Assembly: GCF_000385375.1 (NCBI RefSeq)
Contig: NZ_ARVV01000001.1
Span: forward strand, 1,550,001-1,614,000
From: Methyloversatilis discipulorum
Lineage (GTDB): Bacteria; Pseudomonadota; Gammaproteobacteria; Burkholderiales; Rhodocyclaceae
DNA length: 64,000 bases
Direction: 5' to 3'
In this document: piece after piece, positions 50,906 through 58,591 of the stretch
Layout of the letters: each line of letters opens with the position of its first letter
How positions within the stretch are numbered: position 1 is the first letter of the stretch
Made by a program: the position numbers and the translations under genes
Notes under the pieces: generated by a model
Database searches by the model: none
Told to the model about the DNA's origin: nothing
The model's input: the letters and a program-made list of their open reading frames with translations, nothing else

Positions 50906-51367
50906 GTGGATACCAGAACCGCCATTACCGAACTCATCCACAGATCCGGTCTGATCATGGACGAGCGCGATTTCAAGGGCTATCTCGACCTGTGTGCGCC
51001 GGATTACCAATACCGGATCACTACATACAGCCCGGAGATCCGCAAGGACATGACGTGGCTCGAGCATGACAAGGCAGGCATGAAGTCGCTGTTCGACAAC
51101 CTGCATCGGCACAACAGCGACAAGTCGCCGATCAGCCGTCACATCAATGTCTGCCTGGTCGACATTGATGAAGCGGCCGAAGAGGCCAGCGTCACCAGCA
51201 CGATAGAGGTGTTCCGCACCACGCTGGATGGTGGCGAAACCGAGCTGTTCGCGGTGGGCAAGCTTTACGACACGGTGACGCTGGGCCATGACGGCCCGGC
51301 CTTGCGCAGTCGGAATGTGCGCCTCGATACGCGGCTGCTCGGCTACGGCTATCACATTCCGTTCTGA
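50906..51367 (+). CDS. Ring-hydroxylating-type oxygenase, beta subunit
   Basis: 153 residues from a GTG after GAGAGGGCAAGC. It has the small SnoaL/NTF2-like fold pattern of oxygenase beta subunits (LIHRSGLIMDERDFKGYLDLCAPDYQYRITTYSPEIRKDM in order; SRHINVCLVDI; LDTRLLGYGYHIPF). The subunit is structural and shapes an alpha3beta3 hexamer. It directly follows the alpha gene and precedes the reductase, consistent with a three- or four-component system. Confidence 0.85.
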   Translation: MDTRTAITELIHRSGLIMDERDFKGYLDLCAPDYQYRITTYSPEIRKDMTWLEHDKAGMKSLFDNLHRHNSDKSPISRHINVCLVDIDEAAEEASVTSTIEVFRTTLDGGETELFAVGKLYDTVTLGHDGPALRSRNVRLDTRLLGYGYHIPF

Positions 51368-51386
51368 CCTCGGCCGGGGACACGAC

Positions 51387-52427
51387 ATGAAGATCCAGGT
51401 CAACGCACGAAACCGTACACATCTGTTCGAAGCCTCACCGGGCGAGAAGATCCTGCACGGTGGTCTGGCGCGGGGCATCGCGCTTCCCTATGAATGTGCA
51501 AGTGGAACCTGTGGGACCTGCAAGGCGAAGCGGGTGTCGGGCGACATCGATGACGCCTGGCCTGACGCACCCGGACGCAAGAGCCTGAAGTCGGCAGATG
51601 AGTTCCTGATGTGTCAATGCGTGGCCCGGACCGATGTCGTGGCCGAGGTGCCAGCCTTCGTGCAGATGATGGATACCGGCTCCTGCGTGCCCTGCGCAGG
51701 TGCCGGGCGCATCGCCTCGACCGGGATGCTCACGCACGACGTGATGCTGATCGATGTCGAAACCGACGCACCGGTGGAATTCGACGCCGGCCAGTTCGTG
51801 CTGCTCGGTGTCGATGAGGTGGAAGGCATGCGCGGGTGGTCGATGGTCAATTTCGATCGCCATGCGCGCACCTTGCGCTTCGTCGTCCGCCGCAAGCCGG
51901 GCGGTGTGCTCTCGGACTGGTTGTTCGGCGCCGCATCGCGTGTCGGGACACGTGTGTCGCTGTTCGGGCCGCTGGGGCACGCAACCTTCTACCCCAGCCT
52001 CGGACGCGACCTGCTGTGCATCGCTGGCGGCAGCGGCATCGCTGGCGTCATGTCCATCCTTTCGCGTGCCGAGCAGGACGAGTACTTCGGCCGCCATTCG
52101 GGCGATGTGTTCTTCGGAGTCCGTACCTCGCGCGATGTGTACTTTCTCGACGAGTTCACCCGCTTGCGTCGTGTCTGTGGCGAGGGGCTCGCCGTCACCG
52201 TCGCGTTGAGCGACGAGGACCCCCCGTCCTCGCTGGTGAACGATTACCCGCTGATCCGCTTCGATCGTGGCTTCGTTCACGAGGTGGCCAAGCGGCACAT
52301 GGTGGGACGCCTGGGCAACGTCATTGCCTACCTTGCAGGGCCGCCACCGGCGGTCGATGCCTCGATCCGGATGCTGCTGCTGTCGCGCGTCACCGCAGAC
52401 AACATCCGGTACGACAAATTCAGCTAG
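51387..52427 (+). CDS. Oxygenase ferredoxin-NAD(P)H reductase (plant-type 2Fe-2S + FAD)
   Basis: 346 residues from the ATG at 51387. An N-terminal plant-type ferredoxin domain has Cys37-x4-Cys42-x2-Cys45 and Cys76 (YECASGTCGTCKAKR, LMCQC). It is followed by an FAD-binding ferredoxin reductase domain (MVNFDRHARTLRFVVRRKPGGVLSDWLF) and an NAD domain (LCIAGGSGIAGVMSILSRAEQD). It moves electrons from NAD(P)H to the Rieske ferredoxin and oxygenase. The domain order matches BenC/MsmD-type reductases. It is cotranscribed with the alpha and beta genes. Confidence 0.92.
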   Translation: MKIQVNARNRTHLFEASPGEKILHGGLARGIALPYECASGTCGTCKAKRVSGDIDDAWPDAPGRKSLKSADEFLMCQCVARTDVVAEVPAFVQMMDTGSCVPCAGAGRIASTGMLTHDVMLIDVETDAPVEFDAGQFVLLGVDEVEGMRGWSMVNFDRHARTLRFVVRRKPGGVLSDWLFGAASRVGTRVSLFGPLGHATFYPSLGRDLLCIAGGSGIAGVMSILSRAEQDEYFGRHSGDVFFGVRTSRDVYFLDEFTRLRRVCGEGLAVTVALSDEDPPSSLVNDYPLIRFDRGFVHEVAKRHMVGRLGNVIAYLAGPPPAVDASIRMLLLSRVTADNIRYDKFS

Positions 52428-52437
52428 GACTGCGGGC

Positions 52438-53163
52438 ATGCAAAAACAGCGAATCTGCAGCGCGTCGGACGTCCCGGACAACGGGATGAAGAGCTACGAC
52501 ATCGAAGGCATGAAGATCCTCGTCGTGAACGCTGGCGAGTGCTTCCATGCATATCAGGGGCTGTGTCCGCACCAGGACGTGTGCCTCGACGAAGGTTACT
52601 TCGACGGCCAGTTGCTCACCTGTCATCAGCATCTGTGGCAGTGGGACATCCGGACCGGTGAGGCGGTCGGCCTGGCCGAGGCGCCGCTCGAGAAGTACGA
52701 GGTGGAGGTCAGCGATGGCGAAATCTTCGTGCTGCAGTCGAGTGCGCTCAAGGCGGTGGACATGTTGAAGGACGTCTCGGCGGCGTCGCTCGAGCGGCTG
52801 GAGGGACTGGCCCGACGGGAGCAGCTCTTGGCGGGCACGGTGATCTACGAGGTCGACGATCCAGCCGACGACCTCTACGTGCTCGAGTCCGGCCGCGTGG
52901 AATTCACGATAGGGCGCGATGACCGCACGAAGCTCGCGGGCTTCATGTTGCGCAAGGGCGAAGTGTTCGGCTGGGCAGCTTTGCTGGAACAGCACCCTCG
53001 ACGCATCGCCCGCGCCGTCTGCCATGAGGACTCGGTGCTGTTGCGGCTGAACGGCGAAGCCATGCTCGATGCGCTGGAGGCCGATCCGACCTCGGGGCTG
53101 ATGGTGATGCGACGGCTGGCGACGCTGGTCGCACGCCACACGACAGGACCCCAGAACAGTTAG
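52438..53163 (+). CDS. Rieske ferredoxin fused to a cyclic-nucleotide-binding domain
   Basis: 241 residues. Residues 1-105 are a Rieske ferredoxin with Cys43-x-His45-x16-Cys62-x2-His65 (CPHQDV, CHQHLWQWD). Residues about 115-235 are a cNMP-binding domain with YVLESGRVEFTIG and the cassette GEVFGWAAL to RRIARAVC, including Trp179 and Arg189. Oxygenase ferredoxins are normally about 105-120 residues and end at the first part. A single continuous frame covers both, with no ribosome site between. I infer ligand-controlled electron delivery to the oxygenase. It is the fourth gene of the operon. Confidence 0.9.
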   Translation: MQKQRICSASDVPDNGMKSYDIEGMKILVVNAGECFHAYQGLCPHQDVCLDEGYFDGQLLTCHQHLWQWDIRTGEAVGLAEAPLEKYEVEVSDGEIFVLQSSALKAVDMLKDVSAASLERLEGLARREQLLAGTVIYEVDDPADDLYVLESGRVEFTIGRDDRTKLAGFMLRKGEVFGWAALLEQHPRRIARAVCHEDSVLLRLNGEAMLDALEADPTSGLMVMRRLATLVARHTTGPQNS

Positions 53164-53286
53164 TACCGGACCGGACAGACGGTCCCGAAGTATCCGGAAG
53201 GAACGGAGGAGAAGGTATGCAGATGCAGTGATGTGGCAGTGCGGAGACTTCGGTGTCCATACCAACAATCAGGAGGAGAGTTTGCC

Positions 53287-54426
53287 ATGGGTAATCTCAG
53301 GAATCGGGTATGCAGGATGGTGTCGACGCTGCTTGCAGCGGCGGCGTGTGCGCTGGCAGGTGGCGTCGCGCAGGCCGGCGACATCAACTTCGGCAAGGTG
53401 GGGGAACCGGTGAAGCTCGTGGTGGGCTATCAGCCCTACTACACGGAGTCGTGGTCGGGCGTCGTCATGCGCGGCAAGAAGTTCTACGAGAAGTATCTGC
53501 CCAAGGGCTCCAAGGTCGACTTCGCGGTGGGCCTCCAGGGTGCGGTCGTCGTCAATGCGATGCTCGCAGGCAAGCAGCACATCGGCTACGTCGGCGACAT
53601 GCCGGGCATCGTATCGACGACCAAGCAGCAGGTCGCCGACATCCGCATCGTCGCCGCGCTCGGCCTGGGCAAGGACCAGTGCAACATCTTTCTCGCCCGC
53701 AAGGACGCGCCCAACTTCGCATCGCCGAAGGAGGCACTGAAGTGGCTCAACGGCAAGAACGTGGCGGTGCCCAAGGGCAGTTGCACCGACCGCTTCGCGC
53801 AGGAGACCTTCAAGAAGGAGAGCATCACCCCGGGCGCCTATCTAAACCAGAACATCGAAGTCATCACCAGCGGCTTCCGCGCCGGCAAGCTGGACGCCGC
53901 GGTGGTCTGGGAGCCGACGGCGTCACGCCTGGTGCAGGAAGGTTTGGCGAAGCGCGTCGCGTCCGGAACGGCGGTCGACGAAAGCGACGGCGGCTTTCTC
54001 ACCATGCGTGAGGACCTGATCCGCACCCGTCCGGATGTCGTGAAGGCTTGGCTGAACGCGGAGCTCGATGCCCAGCTCTTCCTCGCTGACCCTGCCAATG
54101 CGCAGGAAATCGCCCGCATGGCGATGGAACAGACCACCGGTTTCACCGAGCGTGCGCTCTGGTCTTCCATGTTCCTGCGCTATCCGGACAGCGCCGGCGG
54201 CGTCGATCAGCGCCTGCTGCTTCCCTTCACGATCACGCCCGAAGTTCAGGCACTCATTACCGATGCCACCGCCTTCCTGTTCGCCATCAAGAGCATCAAC
54301 GTCGACAAGCTTCGCCCGGAAGCCGTGATGCCCGAGTTCACCCAGGCTGTCCTCAAGGAGCGCGGACTGACTTCGCCGATCGGTGCCGTCAAGGCGCTGC
54401 CGGAGTCCGCCTACAAGGGTAACTGA
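53287..54426 (+). CDS. ABC transporter substrate-binding protein, SsuA/TauA (NMT1) family
   Basis: 379 residues from the ATG after AGGAGGAGAG. A signal peptide (to about residue 30, GGVAQA) exports it to the periplasm. The mature part has the NMT1/SsuA pattern: KLVVGYQPYYTESWSGVVMRGKKFYEKYL, VVNAMLAGKQHIGYVGDMP, LDAAVVWEPTASRLV. It binds the imported substrate, likely an organosulfonate. It precedes two permease and two ATPase genes of the same importer. Taurine, alkane or aromatic sulfonates cannot be told apart here. Confidence 0.9.
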   Translation: MGNLRNRVCRMVSTLLAAAACALAGGVAQAGDINFGKVGEPVKLVVGYQPYYTESWSGVVMRGKKFYEKYLPKGSKVDFAVGLQGAVVVNAMLAGKQHIGYVGDMPGIVSTTKQQVADIRIVAALGLGKDQCNIFLARKDAPNFASPKEALKWLNGKNVAVPKGSCTDRFAQETFKKESITPGAYLNQNIEVITSGFRAGKLDAAVVWEPTASRLVQEGLAKRVASGTAVDESDGGFLTMREDLIRTRPDVVKAWLNAELDAQLFLADPANAQEIARMAMEQTTGFTERALWSSMFLRYPDSAGGVDQRLLLPFTITPEVQALITDATAFLFAIKSINVDKLRPEAVMPEFTQAVLKERGLTSPIGAVKALPESAYKGN

Positions 54427-54473
54427 GCGCGTCCGCACGGGGCGGACGCGTCACACGTTGAATGCGAGGGAAC

Positions 54474-55826
54474 ATGGAACAAGTCGAACGCTTGCTTAAG
54501 CGGACCTTGCCCTTCCAGGTCGTGTCGCCGGAAACGCTGGACGGCATTGCCGAGATCTCGAGACATGAGGTCTTCAAGGCGGGTGAGGTCATCTACGGGG
54601 CTGGTCAGCCAGCCGAAGAGGTCTACGTACTGGTTTCGGGCCGGGTAGCGCATCGGATAGATCCGGAAATCAAGGCGCGTGTGCATGAGAAGGAGCTGCA
54701 GGTCGGCGACGTCTTCGGCTGGGCCGCGATACTCGAGGGCGAGAAGGTGCGGCTTGCCGACGTCGCCTGTATCGAGGCGGCCGAAGTCCTGAAGATCGAC
54801 GGCGCACGCCTGCTCGACCTTCTGCGCAAGGACGTCAATTTCGGCGAGGCGGCGCTGAAGAGCTTTTCCCAGCTCATCAGCCAGCAGTACTACCTGCCGC
54901 CGTCGGTGTCCGAGCGCGTGCCGACCACGCTGTCCAAGGTGGGTGACACACATGCCCCCGCCTCGAACGAGGCCGAGCCCCAGACGGCTTCAGCGTGGAC
55001 ACTGACCATGTACCGGGCAGGCGAATGGCTGAGGAGCCCCGACCCCTACCTGATGATGGTGGGCTTCGCACTGATGCTGGGCTTCTGGTACCTGACGGTG
55101 GAGGTGCTCAAGCTGCCGCGTTTCGAGGATCTGCCGGGCCTGACTACGGTGGTGAAGGAGTGGTTCGCCGAGGATCCGGTCTATGGCATGTCGATCTACA
55201 CGGCTGAGTACTACCAGCACATATGGGTGAGCATACGACGCGTAGCCATCGCCTTCCTGCTGGCGACCGTGCTCGGGGTGCCGCTGGGGCTGTTCCTGGG
55301 ATGGTCGCGCAGCTTCCGCGAGTACGTATTCCCGGTGTTCGAGCTGCTTCGCCCTATCCCCATCCTCGCATGGGTGCCGCTGGCCATCATCATGTTCTCC
55401 GGCAGCGAGACGCCGGTCATCTTCCTCACCTTCCTCGCCTCCTTCTTTGCGACCGCACTCAACACGATGCTCGGTGTGGAGTCGATCGACGAGTCCTACA
55501 CGCGTGCCGCCTGCTGTCTCGGGGCGAATCGCTGGCAGGTGTTCAAGGAGGTGATTGTTCCGGGATCCATGCCCTACGTATTCACGGGGCTACAGATCTC
55601 GGTCGGTGTCGCGTGGTTCTCGCTGGTGGCTGGTGAGATGGTGTCCGGACAGTACGGACTGGGCTACGTGATCAACACGTCCTACACGATGGTCAGATAC
55701 CCCACCATCATCATCGGCATGGTGACTCTCGGCATCGTCGGTTACACGACGAGCGCGATGGTCCGGGTGGCCGGCAACTACATGATGCAGTGGCGTCTGC
55801 GTGAAATGGCTCTGGGAGGTCGGTGA
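54474..55826 (+). CDS. cNMP-binding domain fused to an SsuC-type ABC permease
   Basis: 450 residues from the ATG at 54474, which follows CGAGGGAAC. Residues about 10-130 are a cNMP-binding domain with VYVLVSGRVAHRI and the cassette GDVFGWAAI to VRLADVAC (Trp83, Arg93). A linker leads to a six-helix ABC permease from about residue 190, with the ATPase-contact loop (ESIDESYTRAACCLGANRWQVFKEVIVPGSMPYV) near 340. SsuC permeases are normally about 260 residues with no such N-terminus. The fusion implies that a nucleotide or another small ligand gates import. It overlaps the next gene by one base. Confidence 0.9.
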   Translation: MEQVERLLKRTLPFQVVSPETLDGIAEISRHEVFKAGEVIYGAGQPAEEVYVLVSGRVAHRIDPEIKARVHEKELQVGDVFGWAAILEGEKVRLADVACIEAAEVLKIDGARLLDLLRKDVNFGEAALKSFSQLISQQYYLPPSVSERVPTTLSKVGDTHAPASNEAEPQTASAWTLTMYRAGEWLRSPDPYLMMVGFALMLGFWYLTVEVLKLPRFEDLPGLTTVVKEWFAEDPVYGMSIYTAEYYQHIWVSIRRVAIAFLLATVLGVPLGLFLGWSRSFREYVFPVFELLRPIPILAWVPLAIIMFSGSETPVIFLTFLASFFATALNTMLGVESIDESYTRAACCLGANRWQVFKEVIVPGSMPYVFTGLQISVGVAWFSLVAGEMVSGQYGLGYVINTSYTMVRYPTIIIGMVTLGIVGYTTSAMVRVAGNYMMQWRLREMALGGR

Positions 55827-56689
55827 TGAGTGCTGTGCTTGAGAAGGTACGTACGCAGGGCAACGAGGCGCGCTACGGGGCGATCCGGATCGACGACGTG
55901 GTCAAGATCTACGATCCGGAAGGTGCCGCCGTAATGGCTGTCGATCACTGCACGCTGGACATCAAGGCGGGCGAGATCTGCATGATCGTCGGGCCGTCCG
56001 GCTGCGGGAAGACGTCGTTGCTGAACGCGATCGCAGGTTTCCACGACATCACTTCGGGCGCCATCTACATGGATGGCGAGATGCTCTGCGGCCCTGGCAA
56101 GCCGAAGGCAGACCCGGGCGCCGACCGCATCGTGGTGTTCCAGAACGGCGCGCTGTTCCCGTGGAAGACGAATCTCGAGAACGTCGCCTTCGGCCCGATG
56201 ATGCAGGGCAAGCTGAGCAAGAAGGAAATCATCGAGAAGGCGCGCAGCATGATGGCGGATGCCGGCCTCAGCGGCACCGAGCACAACTATCCGGGCGAGG
56301 TGTCGTCGGGCCTGCGGCGGCGGGTCGAGATCGTGCGCGCACTGATGAACGACCCCAAGGTGCTGCTGTTCGACGAGCCCTACCGGGCGCTCGATTCGCT
56401 GACCCGGTCGGTGATGCACGAGTCGCTGCTCGACATCTACTACAAGAACAAGGTGACCATCTTCTTCATCACCCACGACCTGGAAGAGGCGATCTTCCTC
56501 GGCCACAAGCTGGTGATCATGACGACGCGTCCCTGCCGCCCGAAGAAGGTGCTCGAGGTCGACATCCCGCATCCGCGGGACTACAGCGTGCTGACCAGCC
56601 CGCGTTTCCGCGAACTGCTAGAGGAAACCGCCTCGGTCGTGCATGAAGAGGCGCGCAAGTCCTTCGCCTCCGGCGAGAAGGAGGGTTGA
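55826..56689 (+). CDS. ABC transporter ATPase with a degenerate signature motif
   Basis: 287 residues from the ATG at 55826 after GGGAGGT (a GTG at 55823 is also possible). Walker A GPSGCGKTS (about 56-64), Q loop VFQNGALFPWK, Walker B VLLFDEPYRALD and H loop FFITHDLEEA are intact. The LSGGQ signature is changed to SSGLRRR (about 160). It resembles SsuB/NrtD family ATPases. With the second ATPase downstream it probably forms a heterodimer. The stop lies 3 bases before the permease gene start. Confidence 0.9.
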   Translation: MSAVLEKVRTQGNEARYGAIRIDDVVKIYDPEGAAVMAVDHCTLDIKAGEICMIVGPSGCGKTSLLNAIAGFHDITSGAIYMDGEMLCGPGKPKADPGADRIVVFQNGALFPWKTNLENVAFGPMMQGKLSKKEIIEKARSMMADAGLSGTEHNYPGEVSSGLRRRVEIVRALMNDPKVLLFDEPYRALDSLTRSVMHESLLDIYYKNKVTIFFITHDLEEAIFLGHKLVIMTTRPCRPKKVLEVDIPHPRDYSVLTSPRFRELLEETASVVHEEARKSFASGEKEG

Positions 56690-56692
56690 GCG

Positions 56693-57514
56693 ATGAACAT
56701 GAAGAAGATACGGCGTTCGCTGTTCAGCCGCACCACGCTGCGCGCCATCGTGTCGATCACCGTCTTCCTGATTCTCTGGGAGGCGGGATCGAGGTCGAAG
56801 GAATGGGCGGGCTTCACCATGCCCTGGATCGGACTGGTACCACCGCCGACCAGCGTTCTGGCGGTGTGGTGGGACCTTCTGGGTGATACCGGCTACTGGC
56901 AGAGCTGGTATCTGAGTCTGATGCGCGTACTGAGCGGCTTCGTCGCGGCGATGGTGATAGGCATTCCGCTTGGCCTGCTGATGGCGGTCAGTCGAACTTT
57001 CAATTCGATCACCTTCCCGTCATTCGAGATCCTGCGACCGATACCGCCGCTTGCCTGGGTGCCGGTCGCCATCATCTTCTGGCCGACCGAAGAGCTGTCG
57101 ATTGCGTTCGTCACCTTCCTCGGCGCCTTCTTCACGGTGGTGATCAACGTGCTGGGTGGTGCGCGCTCGATCGACATGCGCTTCTACCAGTCGGCGCAGG
57201 CGATGGGCTCGTCGCAGTGGGACATCTTCAAGCGCATCGTGCTGCCGGCGACCGTGCCGTCCATCGTCGTGGGCTCATCGGTGGGCATGGGCATCACCTG
57301 GAACGTGGTGGTGGCCGCAGAGATGATTTCCGGCGGCGGTGGCGGCGGGGGGTCGGGCGGCGGACTCGGGTTCTTCATCTGGAACTCCTATGTCGGCGGC
57401 TCCTATGAGCAGATCGTCATCGGAATGATCAGCATCGGCATCGCCGGCTATGCGTGCAGCGAGCTTCTGCGCGGCATCGGCGGCTTCTTCACGCCCTGGC
57501 TCAGAACACGGTAA
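56693..57514 (+). CDS. Second SsuC-type ABC permease
   Basis: 273 residues with six membrane helices and the ATPase-contact region (GGARSIDMRFYQSAQAMGSSQWDIFKRIVLPATVPSI, in order). An unusual run of Gly (SGGGGGGGSGGGLGFFIW) sits in the loop before the last helices, where the other permease has the ordinary SGQYGLGYVINTS. It lacks a cNMP domain, so the transporter core would pair a fused and an unfused permease. It is 3 bases after the first ATPase gene. Confidence 0.9.
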   Translation: MNMKKIRRSLFSRTTLRAIVSITVFLILWEAGSRSKEWAGFTMPWIGLVPPPTSVLAVWWDLLGDTGYWQSWYLSLMRVLSGFVAAMVIGIPLGLLMAVSRTFNSITFPSFEILRPIPPLAWVPVAIIFWPTEELSIAFVTFLGAFFTVVINVLGGARSIDMRFYQSAQAMGSSQWDIFKRIVLPATVPSIVVGSSVGMGITWNVVVAAEMISGGGGGGGSGGGLGFFIWNSYVGGSYEQIVIGMISIGIAGYACSELLRGIGGFFTPWLRTR

Positions 57515-57525
57515 GGAGGCGAATC

Positions 57526-58419
57526 ATGGCAAGTGCACAACACGGTGCGATGGCGCCGATCACCAGCAAGATCGCGATCAGTGCCGGGGAGATGATCGTC
57601 AGCAATGTCTGCAAGTCCTACGGCACGGGGCTGTTCGAGAAGAAGGTGGTGAAGGACTGTTCGTTCAATGTCGAGCGCGGCAAGCTCACCGTGATGATCG
57701 GTCCCTCCGGTTGCGGCAAGAGCACCCTGATCAAGTTGCTCGCGGGTTTCGAGAAGCCTACGAGCGGCAACATCCTGCTGAATGGCAAGCCGGTCACCGG
57801 GCCAGGTCGGGATCGACTGGTGGTGTTCCAGGAGTCGGCGCTCTTTCCGTGGATGACGTCCTACGACAACATCATGTACGGACCGATTGCGCGAGGTGAG
57901 GACGACAAGAAGGCGCGCGATCTCGCCGAGTTCCTGCTCGACAAGGTAGGCTTGCGCGACTTCCGCAGCAAGTATCCGATGCAGCTGTCGGGCGGCATGC
58001 AGCGCCGGGCGGAGCTGGCGCGCGCGATGATCAACAACCCAGAGGTGATGATCCTCGACGAGCCCTTCCGCGGACTGGACGCGATGTCGAAGGAGCTGAT
58101 GTGGGAGTACTACTCGGCGCTGTACGAGGAGTCCCGCCGCACCACCTTCTTCGTCACCACCGACATCGATGAGGCGCTGTTCCTGGCCGACCGCCTGATC
58201 ATCATGAGCAACATCCCGACCCGGGTGAGAGCCACCATCGAGGTGGACATTCCGCGGCCGCGCAAGCTGGCCGACTTCTTCCTTGGCGACCGCGCCAACG
58301 AGGTGAAGATGACCGCACTGTCACTGCTGCACGAGGAGGCGATGAGGTCCTTCGCCGGCGGCAGCAAGGCGGCGGCCGACTTCGTCGAATCCTATGCAAG
58401 GAGATCACAGAGGGCGTGA
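57526..58419 (+). CDS. ABC transporter ATPase with an altered H-loop
   Basis: 297 residues from the ATG at 57526 after TAAGGAGGC. Walker A GPSGCGKST (about 59-67), Q loop VFQESALFPWM, signature LSGGMQRRAELARAM and Walker B VMILDEPFRGLD are intact. The H loop reads FFVTTDIDEA: Thr replaces the switch His. This complements the other ATPase, which keeps His but has a degenerate signature. It closes the importer genes. Confidence 0.92.
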   Translation: MASAQHGAMAPITSKIAISAGEMIVSNVCKSYGTGLFEKKVVKDCSFNVERGKLTVMIGPSGCGKSTLIKLLAGFEKPTSGNILLNGKPVTGPGRDRLVVFQESALFPWMTSYDNIMYGPIARGEDDKKARDLAEFLLDKVGLRDFRSKYPMQLSGGMQRRAELARAMINNPEVMILDEPFRGLDAMSKELMWEYYSALYEESRRTTFFVTTDIDEALFLADRLIIMSNIPTRVRATIEVDIPRPRKLADFFLGDRANEVKMTALSLLHEEAMRSFAGGSKAAADFVESYARRSQRA

Positions 58420-58544
58420 CACGTCGCGCCGCATGGCGCGTGCGTCGACACCCGGACGGGCGTGCCTGACGGTGCGCCCGCAGGGAGCGCTCGCGCCAGA
58501 AAAACGTGGAGTCGCTTCACCGCGCCTCCGCGCAACAGCCGGAC

Positions 58545-58561
58545 GGGGCAAAGAAAGCCCC
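58545..58561 (+). terminator. Weak hairpin before the amidohydrolase-like gene
   Basis: GGGGC and GCCCC close a 7-base loop, followed by ACTCTT. It lies within the 172-base gap after the second ATPase gene and may attenuate, but not clearly end, the long operon. Confidence 0.3.
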
Positions 58562-58591
58562 ACTCTTAACTATTCAAGACAGGCGGACACC

